From positions 558,001 to 622,000 of the forward strand of contig NZ_CP124535.1 of NCBI RefSeq assembly GCF_029953595.1: a stretch of 64,000 bases of DNA, read 5' to 3'. Below, piece by piece: positions 26,033 to 34,666 of this stretch; the stretch's first letter is position 1; every line of letters begins with the position of its first letter. The translations under genes and the position numbers were made by a program. The notes under the pieces are model-generated. The model ran no database searches. It saw only the letters and a program-made list of their open reading frames with translations, and was not told the origin of the DNA. This DNA is from Fuscovulum ytuae. Its GTDB lineage: Bacteria; Pseudomonadota; Alphaproteobacteria; Rhodobacterales; Rhodobacteraceae.

Positions 26033-27505
26033 ATGACCCATCCTGTTCCGATCCACTTTCGTCCTGTCGACTTGGACCAGCTTCCCCATTTACCGGGGCG
26101 CATCGCCGTGCTGGCCGATACGGCGAAAAGCCTGTCTGCCGGTCTGCGGCGGCTGGATCGCCTGACCAAGGGGGCGATCCTGCGTTTTCTGAACAGCGAG
26201 GCGTTTGGGCGCTTGAAGCCGGGGGAGGCGGTCGAACTTGCATGGCCCGCCGGTCTTTTGGCCGAGGCGGTCCAGATCATCCGCCTGCCGCGTCGGGCAG
26301 ATGTGGCGCAGGCGCGCAAGGCGGGCGGGGCGATCGGGCGGGCGCTGTCGCCCTCAGGGACGACCGTGCTTGTCGAAGGCCATGCCATGGCGGCCGAGAT
26401 TGCCTTTGGAACGGCGATGCGGGCCTATGACTTTTCGGCCCATAAGACGGGGGAACGAAAGGAAGCCGGTCCGGTACAGTTCATGGCCGCCAATCCCGAA
26501 GCGCTTGCTGTCGCGGCGGCACCCGGGGCCGCTGTGGCCGAAGGGGTGTTTTTTACCCGCGATCTGGTGAACGAACCCGCAAACATCCTGACGACCTATG
26601 ACTTTGCTGCACGCCTTGCCGCGATGCAGGAATTGGGTCTGGATGTGGAAATCCTTGAAGAAGAGCAGCTTGCCAAGATGGGCATGGGGGCGCTCTTGGG
26701 GGTGGGGCAGGGGTCGGAAAGCCCATCAAAGGTCGTGGTCATGCAATGGCACGGCGGCGAGAAGGGGGCAGCCCCCTTTGCGCTGATCGGCAAAGGCGTG
26801 GTCTTTGACACAGGCGGCATCTCGATCAAACCCGCGGCGGGCATGGAAGACATGACCATGGACATGGGCGGTGCGGGCGTTGTTGCGGGCGTGATGCGGA
26901 CTTTGGCGTTGCGCAAGGCAAAGGCCAATGTCGTTGGTCTGGTTGGGCTGGTCGAGAACATGCCTGACGGGCGGGCGCAGCGTCCCGGCGATGTGGTGCG
27001 CACGATGAAGGGCGATACGGTCGAGGTGATCAATACCGATGCTGAAGGCCGCCTCGTGCTGGCCGATGTGCTGTGGTATGCGCAGGAGCGGTTCAAACCG
27101 GTGGGGATGATCAACCTAGCAACCCTGACAGGCGCGATCATCATCGCCTTGGGGCATGAAAATACTGGCGTGTTTTCCAATAATGACGATCTGTGCAACG
27201 CTTTCCTGAAGGCCGCAAAGGCGGAAGGCGAAGGGGCGTGGCGCATGCCGATGGGCGACGCCTATGATGCGAAACTGAAATCCCGCATTGCTGACATGAT
27301 GAATGTGGGTGGGCGTGACGGCGGGGCGATCACGGCGGCGCAGTTCCTGCAGCGCTTTGTCAAACCTGAAACGCCTTGGTGCCATCTGGATATCGCGGGC
27401 ACCGCCCTTTTGAAATCCGACAGCATGCTGGCGCCGAAAGGGGCCACGGGTTGGGGTGTGATGGCGCTGAACCGCCTGATCCGCGAGAAGTTCGAAGGCA
27501 AGTGA
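26033..27505 (+). CDS. pepA: Leucyl aminopeptidase (M17)
   Basis: Cytosolic M17 metallo-aminopeptidase, 490 residues from the ATG preceded by AAAGAG. Visible are the family motifs FTRDLVNEPANILT, GKGVVFDTGGISIKPAAGMEDM with a catalytic lysine and metal ligands, MPDGRAQRPGDVV, and the signature NTDAEGRLVLADVL. The enzyme removes N-terminal residues from peptides and in some bacteria also binds DNA. The first in-frame codons upstream, overlapping lptF, lack family similarity. Confidence 0.96.
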   Translation: MTHPVPIHFRPVDLDQLPHLPGRIAVLADTAKSLSAGLRRLDRLTKGAILRFLNSEAFGRLKPGEAVELAWPAGLLAEAVQIIRLPRRADVAQARKAGGAIGRALSPSGTTVLVEGHAMAAEIAFGTAMRAYDFSAHKTGERKEAGPVQFMAANPEALAVAAAPGAAVAEGVFFTRDLVNEPANILTTYDFAARLAAMQELGLDVEILEEEQLAKMGMGALLGVGQGSESPSKVVVMQWHGGEKGAAPFALIGKGVVFDTGGISIKPAAGMEDMTMDMGGAGVVAGVMRTLALRKAKANVVGLVGLVENMPDGRAQRPGDVVRTMKGDTVEVINTDAEGRLVLADVLWYAQERFKPVGMINLATLTGAIIIALGHENTGVFSNNDDLCNAFLKAAKAEGEGAWRMPMGDAYDAKLKSRIADMMNVGGRDGGAITAAQFLQRFVKPETPWCHLDIAGTALLKSDSMLAPKGATGWGVMALNRLIREKFEGK

Positions 27506-27512
27506 GGGTGCG

Positions 27513-27971
27513 ATGGGCGTGGTGATGTTCTATCACCTCACGCGCTCTGCGCCGGAGGAGACGCTGTCAAGCTTGCTGCCCCGCGCCTTGGCGCAGGGCT
27601 GGCGGGTGATGGTGCGGGGCACGGACCGCGCAGCGCTTGAACGGCTGGACAAACGGCTTTGGGTCGATGAGGGCCAGCCCTTTCTTCCGCATGGGTTAGA
27701 GGGCGGTCGCCACGATGCCGATCAGCCTGTCCTTTTGGGACTGGGGCCCATCGCCAATGCGGCGCAGGGGTTGTTCTTGATCGATGGGGCCGAAACCACT
27801 GCGGATGAGGCGCGGGGGTTGGAACGGGTCTGGCTTTTGTTCGATGGGGCAGATGGCGCACAATTGTCCGCCGCGCGGGCGAAGTGGAAGGCACTGACCG
27901 ATGCGGGGTTGCCCGCGCAATATTGGTCTGAAGAAAGCGGACGCTGGGAGAAGAAGGCCGAAAAGGGCTGA
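27513..27971 (+). CDS. holC: HolC, DNA polymerase III chi subunit
   Basis: The chi subunit bridges the clamp loader to single-strand-binding protein. The 152 residues show the family pattern: MFYHLTRSAPEETL, RGWRVMVRG-like strand (AQGWRVMVRGTD), LDKRLWVDEGQPFLPHG and a LLFDGADGAQLSAARAKWK end. It starts eight bases after pepA, the common pepA-holC pairing, and its stop is four bases from the end of the convergent protease gene. Confidence 0.93.
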   Translation: MGVVMFYHLTRSAPEETLSSLLPRALAQGWRVMVRGTDRAALERLDKRLWVDEGQPFLPHGLEGGRHDADQPVLLGLGPIANAAQGLFLIDGAETTADEARGLERVWLLFDGADGAQLSAARAKWKALTDAGLPAQYWSEESGRWEKKAEKG

Positions 27972-27975
27972 CCAA

Positions 27976-28551
27976 TTATCGGCGTAGGATCATTCGATCG
28001 CGGGCGATCTCCACCCGGTAGAGCGAGAGATAATCCATCCCCAGAAGGGATTGGTCCATCTCGCCCTGATTGACCCATGCAGGAAAGACCTGTTCCTGAT
28101 AGGGACCAAGGACAACATCCTGCAACTCCACCCGCGCGGTGGCCACCATGCCATTGGCCGTCTGCGCCCGCCCGATATAGACCAGCGTTTCGGGATCAAG
28201 ACCCAGCCTGCGCGCATCAGCAGCTGCCAGAACCATGTTTGTGGCCCCGGTATCCGCCATGAATTGTACGGGCGTCCCGCCAATGGTGAGTGTCAGATAA
28301 TAATGGCCGTCCGGCGCGCGTGGGATTTCGATGATCCCTTCTTGCGAAATCATCTGGCGCGGTGCGATTTCGGTGCGCAGATCGTTCCACAGGCCATAAC
28401 CCGCGATCACGCCGACAAAGATCAATCCCCATGCGGCAAAGCTGCGCAAGGCTTGACCCATCCGCTTGCGGTATTCGACCATGACATAGCCGCCCACCGC
28501 GACAAGCAGCAGCAGAAGGTAGAACAGGCGGGCAGTCGTATCACCATCCAT
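27976..28551 (-). CDS. Membrane-anchored retropepsin-like aspartyl protease (clan AA)
   Basis: The 191-residue protein has two N-terminal membrane helices (residues 7-26 and 38-56). A single aspartyl-protease half-domain follows, facing the periplasm. The catalytic motif is FMADTGATNMVL, with the flap region before it and the hydrophobic LLGMDYLSLYRVEI strand after it. A one-domain enzyme of this kind would have to dimerise to be active. Its substrate is unknown. AAGGAG lies 11 bases upstream of the ATG. Confidence 0.85.
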   Translation of the reverse strand: MDGDTTARLFYLLLLLVAVGGYVMVEYRKRMGQALRSFAAWGLIFVGVIAGYGLWNDLRTEIAPRQMISQEGIIEIPRAPDGHYYLTLTIGGTPVQFMADTGATNMVLAAADARRLGLDPETLVYIGRAQTANGMVATARVELQDVVLGPYQEQVFPAWVNQGEMDQSLLGMDYLSLYRVEIARDRMILRR

Positions 28552-28607
28552 TGGGCGCGGGTCTCCTTTCTTGCGGATATGGGGATGCGCGCGGGCGCCT
28601 GAAAGGG

Positions 28608-29225
28608 TCAGCCGATCAGGCCCGTGCCTCGCACACCGTCGATCACGAATTGAACTGACAGCGCGGCCAGCAGCATGCCCAGAAGGCGTGTGATGACGAT
28701 CGTCCCGGTGCGACCAAGCAACCGTTCCAGCGGGGGCGAGGCCAGCAGAAAGAGAAAGGTCGCAATCAGCACAACGATCATCAAACCAAGAACGGCAAAG
28801 GTTCCTGGCCAGCCCGAGGATTCGCCGACCAAAAGGATCATGGTCGCAATGGCCCCCGGACCCGCGATCAGCGGCGTGGCCAAAGGAAAGACCGAAGGGT
28901 CATGGTCATGGTCGGCCTTTTGCCCTTCGCGCCGTTGCGTCCGACGTTCAAACAGCATGTCGAGTGCGGTCAGGAACAAGAGGATGCCGCCTGCGATACG
29001 GAAGGCGGGCATCGAGATGCCGATGAAGCCAAGGATTGATTCCCCTGCCAGCCCGAAAAGCAAAAGGAGAAAACCCGCGATCAGGCAGGCGCGCAGTGCC
29101 AGACGACGGCGGCGTTCGGCATCCATCCCTTGGGTCAAGGCGATGAACAAGGGCACAAGGCCGGGCGGATCAATCACCACGAAAAGCGTGGCGAAGGCCG
29201 TAATCAGGAAAGCGGTTTCGGGCAA
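28608..29225 (-). CDS. MarC family inner-membrane protein
   Basis: Hydrophobic protein of 205 residues with about six helices. Conserved family features include LFVVIDPPGLVPLFIALT near the N-terminus, FRIAGGILLFLTALDMLF, and PLIAGPGAIATMILL. The function of MarC proteins is not established; the old link to multiple antibiotic resistance was withdrawn for E. coli MarC. The start appears to be TTG with AAAGG eight bases before it, since no ATG precedes the first conserved helix. Confidence 0.87.
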   Translation of the reverse strand: MPETAFLITAFATLFVVIDPPGLVPLFIALTQGMDAERRRRLALRACLIAGFLLLLFGLAGESILGFIGISMPAFRIAGGILLFLTALDMLFERRTQRREGQKADHDHDPSVFPLATPLIAGPGAIATMILLVGESSGWPGTFAVLGLMIVVLIATFLFLLASPPLERLLGRTGTIVITRLLGMLLAALSVQFVIDGVRGTGLIG

Positions 29226-29300
29226 AATCCGGCCTTTGGCTGTTTGCCAAAGCTTAGTCCGTTGGGCGCGGCCTGCGCAACCTTGTCGGGTCGCGCCGCC

Positions 29301-29966
29301 TTAGCCCGCGTTCCGCAAGAGTTTCTGCAATTCTTCGGTCAGGTCGGTGACGCTGCTTGCCCGCGTCGTCGTTTCATTGGCGATCCGTCCCACTTCACCC
29401 GCAACTACGGCAAAGCCTGCGCCGGCTTGACCGGCGCGCGCTGCCTCGATCCGGGCGTTGATGGCAAGGATGCGAAGTTCGCGAAGAACACTGAGGATCG
29501 GTTTGGTTTCTGAAACGAGATTGCGGCAGAATTCGGTGATCTGGCGGTTGCGCTGACCACGCTGCGCCTCTTCTTGTTTGCGGGTTTCGTGATCTAGGAC
29601 GATCCCTTCGAGGAAGAGAAGCGCACCCGTCTTGTCAAAGACGCCGCCACCGACCTCATGCACCCAGCGGGTGCTACCGTCCGGGCGGACCAGACGGTAA
29701 TCGACCGACCAGTTTTCCTGCCGTTCCAAAGCCGTATCGACAGCGGCGAAGACGGAATCGCGGTCGTCGGGGTGGGTGAGGCCTGCATAAGAGCGTTGTG
29801 GCACCTCGATGAAATCGGCGGTGGGGTAGCCGGTCAGTTCGGCCACCGCCCCTTCCATTAGGAGCATGGAATAATCCCGATCATTTCGGCAGCGATAGAC
29901 AAAGCCATTGGTGCGCAGCAGGATGCTGCCAATGATTTCGCGCCCTTCAACGAATGCGCCGTCCAT
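29301..29966 (-). CDS. Soluble PAS plus MCP-hairpin sensor protein
   Basis: This 221-residue protein has no membrane helix and no HAMP domain. Residues about 15-130 form a PAS fold (PAS_3 type, with [18 protein letters not shown]). The C-terminal 90 residues form a coiled coil containing [26 protein letters not shown], which matches the kinase-contacting tip of methyl-accepting chemotaxis proteins. The helical arms are far shorter than in true receptors. It could signal to a CheA/CheW array or act as an oligomerising sensor. No che gene is nearby. Confidence 0.78.
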   Translation of the reverse strand: MDGAFVEGREIIGSILLRTNGFVYRCRNDRDYSMLLMEGAVAELTGYPTADFIEVPQRSYAGLTHPDDRDSVFAAVDTALERQENWSVDYRLVRPDGSTRWVHEVGGGVFDKTGALLFLEGIVLDHETRKQEEAQRGQRNRQITEFCRNLVSETKPILSVLRELRILAINARIEAARAGQAGAGFAVVAGEVGRIANETTTRASSVTDLTEELQKLLRNAG

Positions 29967-30095
29967 GCCGTCTCCCTGAACCTATCAAAACCATGCCGGT
30001 CAGGCCCCGTCGCGCCCCGGCAAACATCCTATACGGGCAAAGTTGATAAGCCTTTACCAGAGGGCGAGTGGGACGAAGATCGCTTTGCCCCAATC

Positions 30096-31343
30096 CTATA
30101 CGGTGGCAAGGCGGCGCGCGGAGAGCCAGCTTGCCAAGGCCATCAGTCCCGCAGTGGTCAGGCAAAGCGGCAGGCCCCCGATCTGATAGCTCAGCCCCGA
30201 CAACAACGTCCCAATCAGCCGCCCAGCCGCATTGGCCATGTAGTAAAAGCCCACATCCCGCGTGATCCGTTCTGCCGTCCCATAGGCGAGGATGAGATAG
30301 GAATGGACAGAGGAATTGATCGCGAAAACAAATCCGAAGAGCAAAAGTCCACCGATCAGCAGCGCTGTGAGCCATGGGGCAGGAGCCGCGGCCGCCCAAG
30401 CCGCTGCTGCAAGAATAAAGGGGATCGGCACCAGCAGACCCGCCCAAAAGATCGCCTTGCGGGTTGTTTCCGCCTCGGACTGATTGCGGCTTCCCAGCAA
30501 ACGCGGCGCAGCGGCCTGGACGGCACCATAAGCGATGATCCAGAGGGCAAGGAAACCGCCGATCAGGAAAAAGGCCTCTCGCCGTCCTTCGCCCGTGCCG
30601 TCGGAGAGAACGGCCTGAAAATAGACCGGGATACCCACGACGAACCACACATCGCGCGCGCCGAAAAGGAAAAGGCGGGCAAGGCTAAGCCGGTTCACCC
30701 GCGCGTCTCGTGAACGCCAGCCGGACCAGCCATCTTCGCCCTTCATCCGGCCGGGAAGGCCTTTTGGTAGGAACAGGAGGACCGCGATCAGGATGGCTGT
30801 CAGAACGCCTGCCATCCCCCAAACCGCCGCTTGAAATCCTGCAAAGGCCAGAAGAGCCGCGCCAAGGAAGAAGCCTAGGCCCTTGACCGCATTCTTTGAT
30901 CCCGTCAGCGCGGCGACCCAGCGGAACAGGCCTCCGTCCTCCTTTGGGGCAAGAAGTTTGACGGCGGACTTCGAGGACATCTTCGCCAGATCTTTGGCCA
31001 CGCCAGAAACGCCCTGAACGGCCATGACGAAGGCGACAGAGGCTGGAATGGACCATCCAGGATCGAGTTGGGCCAGCGCAACCAGCGCACCGATCTGCAA
31101 GGCAAGGCCGCTATAAAGCGTGGCCGCCAGGCCAAAGCGCGCGGCCAGCCACCCGGCGGCGAGGTTGGTGACCATCCCTGCCACCTCATAAAGCAGAAAG
31201 AGCCAAGCAAGTTGCAACGGCGTGAAACCGAGGCTGTTGAAATGGAGAAGCACCAGCATCCGCAAGGCCCCGTCCGACAGCATGAAGGCCCAATAGGCTG
31301 CGGTTACGGCGGCATAGGCGCGGATCGGATTCGGAACGGTCAT
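30096..31343 (-). CDS. arsJ: ArsJ, organoarsenical (1-arseno-3-phosphoglycerate) efflux MFS transporter
   Basis: A 415-residue major facilitator protein with about 12 helices. From the chosen ATG it begins MTVPNPIRAYAAVTAAYWAFMLSDGALRM, the ArsJ N-terminus. The ArsJ identity is supported by GVSGVAKDLAKMSSKSAVKLL and by the GAPDH and arsR-arsC fusion genes directly upstream. In the characterised pathway GAPDH makes 1-arseno-3-phosphoglycerate from arsenate and ArsJ expels it, after which it decays to arsenate outside. A longer frame upstream runs through a dispersed repeat and is not coding. Confidence 0.93.
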   Translation of the reverse strand: MTVPNPIRAYAAVTAAYWAFMLSDGALRMLVLLHFNSLGFTPLQLAWLFLLYEVAGMVTNLAAGWLAARFGLAATLYSGLALQIGALVALAQLDPGWSIPASVAFVMAVQGVSGVAKDLAKMSSKSAVKLLAPKEDGGLFRWVAALTGSKNAVKGLGFFLGAALLAFAGFQAAVWGMAGVLTAILIAVLLFLPKGLPGRMKGEDGWSGWRSRDARVNRLSLARLFLFGARDVWFVVGIPVYFQAVLSDGTGEGRREAFFLIGGFLALWIIAYGAVQAAAPRLLGSRNQSEAETTRKAIFWAGLLVPIPFILAAAAWAAAAPAPWLTALLIGGLLLFGFVFAINSSVHSYLILAYGTAERITRDVGFYYMANAAGRLIGTLLSGLSYQIGGLPLCLTTAGLMALASWLSARRLATV

Positions 31344-31373
31344 CGTTGCGGCCTTTGGCTGCGGCTGGACCGG

Positions 31374-31425
31374 GGGCGCTTCGGCGCCCGGACCCCCCGA
31401 GGATATTTGAAGACAGAGAATGATC
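31374..31425 (+). repeat. Dispersed repeat family GAGGATATTT, copy C
   Basis: A GGGCGC/GCGCCC stem closed by a TTCG tetraloop is followed by CCCCCCGAGGATATTTGAAG and an ACAGAGAATGATC tail. It lies between arsJ and the GAPDH gene and overlaps the GAPDH stop, on the strand opposite to both genes. The tail is nearly identical to copy D at 47012. Confidence 0.65.
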
Positions 31426-32431
31426 AGAGCTGTGCGGCCACCATGCGGGCGATATCCGCCAAGCGGCAGGCATAGCCCCATTCATTGTCATACCAGGCAT
31501 AGACCTTCACCTGCGTACCGTTGATCACCATTGTGGAAGGCGCGTCGACGATCGCGGAGCGTGGGTCGTTGGTGAAGTCGCAAGACACGAGGGGGCGCGT
31601 CTCATAGCCGAGAATGCCTTTGAGTGGCCCCTCGGCAGCTGTGGCGAAGAGGGTGTTCACCTCTTCCACCGTGGTTTCGCGCGCGACCTCGAACACGCAA
31701 TCTGTGAGGGAGGCATTCAGAAGGGGCACGCGGACGGCATGGCCGTTCAGGCGCCCTTTCAGTTCTGGATAAATCAGGGTGATGGCTGTTGCCGATCCGG
31801 TCGTCGTCGGGATCAGGTTCATCAGGGCCGAGCGTGCGCGGCGCATGTCCTTGGCCGGGCGGTCGACGATGGTTTGGGTGTTCGTGACGTCATGGATCGT
31901 GGTGATGGACCCATGACGGATACCGATATTTTCATGGATCACCTTGACCACCGGGGCGAGGCAGTTCGTGGTGCAAGAGGCCGCCGTCACAAGGTTTTGC
32001 GAGCCGTCGTAAAGGTGATGGTTCACCCCATAGACAAGATTGAGCGCGCCGCCATCCTTGACCGGGGCCGAGACCACGACCGTCTTTACCCCTGCCGCAT
32101 AGTAGGGGGCCACCTTGGCCGCAGTCTTGAAAACGCCGGTGCAATCAATGACCAAGTCGATACCCATCTGCGCGAGGGGAAGCGCCTCGATGGTCTTTTC
32201 GTGGGTCAGGCGTATCGCTTGACCATTCAACACAAGCGCGTCTTCGCCTGCGGTGACCGGCGTTCGCCAGCGACCATGGACGCTGTCGAATTCCAAAAGG
32301 AGCGCGTGCTGTGCGGCGTCGGCCATCGGGTCGTTCAACAGCACGACGTCACCTGTCAGACCTTCATCGATCAAGTTGCGCAAGACGAGTTTTCCGATGC
32401 GGCCAAGGCCGTTCAGGGCAATGCGGGGCAT
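31424..32431 (-). CDS. gap: ArsJ-associated glyceraldehyde-3-phosphate dehydrogenase
   Basis: A 335-residue GAPDH-fold enzyme. The NAD site starts LNGLGRIGKLVLRNL, the catalytic cysteine is in ASCTTNCLAPV, and the family end KVYAWYDNEWGYACRLADI is intact. Location between the arsR-arsC fusion and arsJ marks it as the arsenic-operon paralogue. It would use arsenate instead of phosphate with glyceraldehyde-3-phosphate to make 1-arseno-3-phosphoglycerate for ArsJ. The housekeeping copy is presumably elsewhere. It begins seven bases after the fusion gene. Confidence 0.93.
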   Translation of the reverse strand: MPRIALNGLGRIGKLVLRNLIDEGLTGDVVLLNDPMADAAQHALLLEFDSVHGRWRTPVTAGEDALVLNGQAIRLTHEKTIEALPLAQMGIDLVIDCTGVFKTAAKVAPYYAAGVKTVVVSAPVKDGGALNLVYGVNHHLYDGSQNLVTAASCTTNCLAPVVKVIHENIGIRHGSITTIHDVTNTQTIVDRPAKDMRRARSALMNLIPTTTGSATAITLIYPELKGRLNGHAVRVPLLNASLTDCVFEVARETTVEEVNTLFATAAEGPLKGILGYETRPLVSCDFTNDPRSAIVDAPSTMVINGTQVKVYAWYDNEWGYACRLADIARMVAAQL

Positions 32432-32437
32432 GATGGA

Positions 32438-33277
32438 TCAGGCTTTCGCTTCGGCGTCGCTGCCGATGGCATCGACTCTGGATTGGAGGGACAGGCGGCT
32501 GAGGCTTTCGACGGGCAGTTCAACGAAGGCCACGATCCGCCGGCGCAGGGCGGCATAGGTCTGGGCAAAGACCAGTGCCCGGGCGGCGTCGGTTCCCGTA
32601 GCCTTGACGGGGTCGGGAAGGCCCCAATGGCCGGTGATCGGCTGGCCATGCCAAGGGGGGCATTCTTCAGCTGCGGCTGTGTCGCAGACGGTGAAAACGA
32701 AGTCCATCTGCGGCGACCCGGTTTGTTGGAATTCCGAGATGTGCTTGGATCGCAGCCCATCGACAGAATGGCCATTGCGGCGCAGTACCTCGATCGCAAC
32801 GGGATTCAAGGTGGTGTTGGGGCGCGTCCCTGCGGAATAGGCGTTGAACCGACCCCGGCCCAGATCGCGCAGCAAGGCCTCGGCAAAGACTGAGCGGGCC
32901 GAATTGCCAGAACAGATGAAGAGGACGGCGAAGGGCGCCTGACGCATAGTGGGCTCCTGGAATGTTGGGAGGAGGGGAGAGAGCAGGTCCGGTCGACCCC
33001 GTCCGACATCAAGCGCGATATAGCCGATCAGCTGTTCGGCAAAATCGAGATCGACGGAGTAGATCAGGGATCGTCCATCGCGCACCACGCGGATCAGCTG
33101 GCAGGCCAAAAGGTCGGCCAAGTGGTGGGACAGCGTGTTCTGCTTGATTTGCAGGGCCTCTGCGATTTCGGTCGGGCGCACGCCTTTCGGGGCAAAGCGC
33201 ATCAGAAGGCGGAACACTGCCAATCGGCCAGTGTGGCCGAGTGCGGCAAAGGCGATGGCGGCTTGGACATTTTCCAT
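32438..33277 (-). CDS. ArsR-ArsC fusion: arsenic-responsive repressor joined to arsenate reductase
   Basis: Two domains share one 279-residue chain. Residues 1-100 form an ArsR-family winged helix (EIAEALQIKQNTLSHHLADL as recognition region). From about residue 113 a low-molecular-weight phosphatase-type arsenate reductase follows, with the CX5R loop FICSGNSARS (C122, R128) and the acid DPVKATG. The usual ArsR cysteine pair is not obvious; Cys59 in the winged helix and the reductase cysteines are candidates for arsenite contact. It is the first gene of the ars operon and its start codon lies on a palindromic operator. Confidence 0.93.
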   Translation of the reverse strand: MENVQAAIAFAALGHTGRLAVFRLLMRFAPKGVRPTEIAEALQIKQNTLSHHLADLLACQLIRVVRDGRSLIYSVDLDFAEQLIGYIALDVGRGRPDLLSPLLPTFQEPTMRQAPFAVLFICSGNSARSVFAEALLRDLGRGRFNAYSAGTRPNTTLNPVAIEVLRRNGHSVDGLRSKHISEFQQTGSPQMDFVFTVCDTAAAEECPPWHGQPITGHWGLPDPVKATGTDAARALVFAQTYAALRRRIVAFVELPVESLSRLSLQSRVDAIGSDAEAKA

Positions 33278-33299
33278 ATTTCCAGATTATTGGAAATAT
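33276..33299 (-). promoter_or_regulatory. Operator of the ars operon overlapping the arsR-arsC start
   Basis: ATATTTCCA and TGGAAATAT form a perfect nine-base inverted repeat with six bases between them. The site covers the ATG and the ribosome site of the first gene, so the fusion repressor bound here should block its own operon. Confidence 0.8.
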
Positions 33300-33499
33300 C
33301 CTGGCGCCTCAAATGAAGGTTTCATGACAATTATGGTGCGCGGCAACCTTTCCCCGGCCTGGCCCGTCTTGTTGTCGTGCACTGCTGTTGGGTTTTAAGG
33401 GTGAGCTTGTGCAAGAAGTTCGTATGCACGCGCCTTCGGAGGGCTACTTACTGGCCTAAGCGTTCCGGCACGCTGCCAGAGGCGGTGACCAGATGGCCA

Positions 33500-33524
33500 A
33501 AAGCACCCAAGCCTTGGGTGCTTT
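33500..33524 (-). terminator. Presumed original tRNA-Asn terminator, displaced by the island
   Basis: AAAGCACCCAA and TTGGGTGCTTT form an 11-pair perfect stem with a three-base loop; on the minus strand it ends in GCTTTTGG. It lies 27 bases left of the left attachment site. If the island were removed, it would stand just after the tRNA-Asn 3' end, in the correct orientation for that gene. Confidence 0.7.
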
Positions 33525-33550
33525 GTTTAAAATCAAGGGCTTAGGGGATC

Positions 33551-33567
33551 TTGGCTCCGGCGGTAGG
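33551..33567. repeat. Left attachment site (attL) of the tRNA-Asn island
   Basis: TTGGCTCCGGCGGTAGG, identical to the 17 bases at the other end of the island, which are the last bases of the tRNA-Asn gene and the base following it. Confidence 0.88.
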
Positions 33568-33748
33568 CGACTAGGGGTCGAAGTATCCTGCAGCCTGTTC
33601 GGATTTACCTTTGATTATCAAGCGTTTGCTGGGGTGCGTGGTAAGCAGTCTAGTTGCGGTGTGTGTCTGGTGGGTTGCGATTGTGTGCCTAGCATGAAGG
33701 AAACGGCGAGACATGCCAAATGCCATTCGCACGGGGCAAGGACGATGG

Positions 33749-34480
33749 TTATGCTACGGGGCGGCTCTCAAGCCATAGCTCATCGTAGGCAGCGGCTTTC
33801 AGCTTTGCGAGTTCCACGTCTGCACGAGTAACCGACGCGGGCGACTTCTTCGCTATGTCTTTCAGGGACTGCGACACGAGCCAAGCATCGTTCCCGTCAA
33901 CAATGATCAACCGATCATGAAGACGCCCTGATGGCGCAAGCCTTGTCTCGACGTCTGGTGTTGTTCGGTCCTTAGTTCCATTCCACTTATTGGATGCGGC
34001 GACCAAGGCAGGCAGAAGCGGTGGCTGTCGTGCGGTTAAAAGGCGGATGGACTGACTTGCCACCATGTGCGGCACGAGGTCCAAGAACACACTCGCATCC
34101 ATGTAGGGGTCGACGATGAAGAGGGATTTGCACTCACGCTGAACAATCTGAACGAGTGCGGCGTAGCCGTTCCAAGTGTCGCCTGCACGAATGAACGCCC
34201 CCTGAAGCTCGGCGGGAACAAGTAGTTCAAGGTGGCTGAGTGCGTCAAACAACGGCTGCATGAGCGAGTTGCGGTCGTGTCGGATGGTGCCGAGGTTCTC
34301 CCTAGCTACACGAAACGACACGACTTGGTTGACCTGCCCGAAAGCAGACAGCAATGCGTCCGCCCTGCCAAGCCACCTAGCTTCGGTTTCGCCGAGCCGT
34401 TCGCCAGAAGGGAGGGCTGGTGCGTCACGCACCAAGCCTTGGAGCATCAGCAGTAGTTGTTCAGGTGGAAGGCTGCTCAT
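33749..34480 (-). CDS. PLD-like domain protein, island cargo, unknown function
   Basis: The 243-residue product has an N-terminal helical region. A C-terminal phospholipase D-like half-domain follows, with FIVDPYMDASVFLDLVP, IRLLTAR, and the active-site-like HDRLIIVDGNDAWLVSQSLKD. The normal HxK motif reads H-D-R, so catalysis is uncertain; the SLKD segment is typical of PLD-like proteins found on mobile elements. The chosen ATG has CCGGAA upstream; an adjacent ATG one codon earlier is equally possible. It is divergent from the ParB-like gene. A role in defence or plasmid/phage interference is only a suggestion. Confidence 0.65.
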   Translation of the reverse strand: MSSLPPEQLLLMLQGLVRDAPALPSGERLGETEARWLGRADALLSAFGQVNQVVSFRVARENLGTIRHDRNSLMQPLFDALSHLELLVPAELQGAFIRAGDTWNGYAALVQIVQRECKSLFIVDPYMDASVFLDLVPHMVASQSIRLLTARQPPLLPALVAASNKWNGTKDRTTPDVETRLAPSGRLHDRLIIVDGNDAWLVSQSLKDIAKKSPASVTRADVELAKLKAAAYDELWLESRPVA

Positions 34481-34666
34481 CATTTCCGGACACTGGCTTG
34501 GATGGTGGACGCAAGTCAATTAGCTGGGTGGGTAGTGGTGTTGGGGGCCACCATTAGAAGAGCGGGATGAACGCTGAAGCCCCTAGCGTGAGCTGCGGCT
34601 TGCCTATGCAAGCCTTGGTGGGTGCAGGTGCATACCCTGCTGACATCCAAAAACATCGGTAACCAT

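Larger units (their letters stand above)
33300..33748. other. Gene-free stretch upstream of the ars operon and at the island's left edge
   Basis: I see no supported gene in these 449 bases. The left half must contain the ars promoter. The rest carries the hairpin at 33500 and the left attachment site. A plus-strand open frame (33493-33831) crosses the attachment site and the tail of the PLD-like gene and has no recognisable features. Confidence 0.5.

Noticed and set aside
33493-33831. A 112-codon plus-strand frame at the island's left edge
   Set aside because: It crosses the attachment site and overlaps the PLD-like gene, with no ribosome site or similarity.
34622-34666. Earlier GTG start for the ParB-like protein
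   Set aside because: The added 15 residues have no ribosome site and are not similar to the ParB fold; the ATG is preferred although its own site is weak.
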